This document shows positions 4,936 through 5,894 of a stretch of DNA of 5,894 bases, one piece after another. The notes under the pieces are model-generated. The model saw only the letters and a program-made list of their open reading frames with translations. It ran no database searches and was not told the DNA's origin. The stretch's first letter is position 1; the number at the start of each line of letters is the position of its first letter. This DNA comes from Acidiferrobacteraceae bacterium (GTDB taxonomy: Bacteria > Pseudomonadota > Gammaproteobacteria > Arenicellales > UBA868), in NCBI GenBank assembly GCA_002713825.1, contig PAUU01000058.1, forward strand, positions 7,496 through 13,389. Direction: 5' to 3'. A program made the translations under genes and the position numbers.

Positions 4936-5894
4936 ATGCGCATTGTGATTCTGGGGGCGGGCCTCGCCGGAATCACCAGCGCCTGGGAGTGCCTTCGTGA
5001 CGGTCACGAGGTAACTGTCCTCGATCGTGCAAAGGCACCTGCCGATTTCACGTCCCGTGCCAACGCGGGCCTTATCGCGCCCGGTCACGCTTTTGCATGG
5101 GCATCACCCAGCGTCCCGCGCATCATGCTGCGCTCACTTTGGCGCAATGATCAGGCCATCCGCTACCGGCCCAGCGTCAATCCCAGACAATGGCGCTGGC
5201 TGGCGCAGTTTCTCGGCCAATGCACCGCTGACAACGCTCGCGCCAATACGCTACGCAAGACCCGTTTGTGCCAGTACTCTCAGTCGCGACTGCACACGGT
5301 TGCACAAGAAACCGGCTTTCAGTACGACCGTAATACCGGCGGCCTGATCTACTTCTATCGCTCCAGCCAGTCTTTTGAAGCAGCGGCCGTCAAAAGTGAA
5401 ATCCTCTCAAGCGCCGGAATCAAGATTGAGGCCCTCGATAGAGACCAGGTCATTGCGCGGGATCCGGGTCTGGCGGATGCCCGGGATGAGATTGCCGGGG
5501 CTCTGTTCGTCCCGACAGATGAAAGCGGTGATGCGCGAGCCTTTACTGATGCCCTAGCCACACGCTGCACCGAACGGGGCGCCGCGATCCATATGCAGAC
5601 TGAAATCACGGGCTTTTCAAAAACCCAAGATCGGATCAGCGCGGTCACCACCTCCCGGGGTGAAATCGAGGGAGACCTTTTTGTGTTGGCTTTGGGTGTA
5701 TTCAGTCCCGTATTGTCGCGTCAGTTAGGGTTTTCCCTGCCGATCTATCCCGTCAAGGGTTATTCCGTCACTCTGCCTGCAGATAATGCACATCTGCTTC
5801 CCCGCTATGGGGGCGTAGATGAAGACAATCTGCTGGCCTACTGTCCGATGGGGAATCGTCTGCGCATCACAGCCACGGCAGAAATCGGGAGTTA
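4936..5894 (+). CDS. DadA-like FAD-dependent D-amino acid dehydrogenase/oxidase, 3' end outside the window
   Basis: Open from ATG 4936 to the window edge: 319 codons plus two bases, against about 410-430 residues for the DadA family, so roughly a quarter is missing. Residues 1-31 form the FAD-binding Rossmann motif with GAGLAG at 7-12 and Asp30 at the end of the second strand for the ribose. TSRANAGLIAPGHAFAWASP (39-58) matches the DadA block around the flavin. Further family-like stretches are YDRNTGGLIYF near 133-143, VLALG at 250-254 and YPVKGYS at 271-277. DadA-type enzymes oxidise D-amino acids, or related secondary amines such as opines and sarcosine-like compounds, to imino acids, passing electrons to the respiratory chain. 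There are 15 bp between the RidA-family stop and this ATG; AAGG at 4919-4922 overlaps that stop and is a long 13 nt from the start. The DAO-type fold is clear; the exact substrate is unknown. Confidence 0.9.
   Translation, partial: MRIVILGAGLAGITSAWECLRDGHEVTVLDRAKAPADFTSRANAGLIAPGHAFAWASPSVPRIMLRSLWRNDQAIRYRPSVNPRQWRWLAQFLGQCTADNARANTLRKTRLCQYSQSRLHTVAQETGFQYDRNTGGLIYFYRSSQSFEAAAVKSEILSSAGIKIEALDRDQVIARDPGLADARDEIAGALFVPTDESGDARAFTDALATRCTERGAAIHMQTEITGFSKTQDRISAVTTSRGEIEGDLFVLALGVFSPVLSRQLGFSLPIYPVKGYSVTLPADNAHLLPRYGGVDEDNLLAYCPMGNRLRITATAEIGS

Noticed and set aside
5355..5651. Minus-strand ORF of 98 codons and plus-strand frames near 5027-5557
   Set aside because: The region is fully explained by the DadA-like gene, whose frame is open from 4936 to the window end and carries family motifs; the others are shadows.

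Overview
This 5.9 kb window looks like part of one plus-strand catabolic or scavenging operon from a proteobacterium, perhaps a gammaproteobacterium. That guess rests on the moderate-to-high GC by eye, tightly overlapping genes, Shine-Dalgarno-type sites and the protein families present. No rRNA or other taxonomic marker is present, so the assignment is soft.

Layout. Positions 1-21 hold a six-codon tail of an upstream gene, probably but not provably the transporter's substrate-binding protein. A strong 15-bp hairpin follows (34-77, with a short T run), placed as an intercistronic attenuator or mRNA-stabilising structure. Four genes then overlap head to tail: two Dpp/Opp-type permeases (116-1123 and 1116-1982) and two ABC ATPases (1979-2860 and 2823-4445). 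Together they make a complete peptide/opine/nickel-class importer apart from its binding protein. The second ATPase reads without a stop into a full-length short-chain dehydrogenase/reductase (SDR) domain, giving one 540-residue ORF. After a 121-bp gap with a possible weak promoter and a good ribosome binding site come a YoaB-like RidA-family protein (4567-4920) and a DadA-like FAD-dependent amino-acid dehydrogenase. The latter starts at 4936 and is cut by the window end after 319 codons.

How the genes may work together (inference). The importer brings in a small peptide-like or amino-acid-derived compound, such as a D-amino-acid-containing peptide, an opine or an N-substituted amino acid. 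The DadA-like flavoenzyme oxidises its C-N bond to an imine, and the RidA-family protein helps hydrolyse or clear the reactive imine/enamine.

The most unusual part is the ABC-ATPase::SDR ORF. Its SDR half keeps the nucleotide-binding glycine motif, the NNAG motif and the catalytic Asn, Ser and Lys positions, but has Leu where the catalytic Tyr of YxxxK belongs. It could be a cofactor-sensing or structural domain attached to the transporter ATPase, an enzyme with altered chemistry, or a separately translated SDR from an internal ATG at 3708. I see no tRNA, rRNA, CRISPR array, IS element or integrase.
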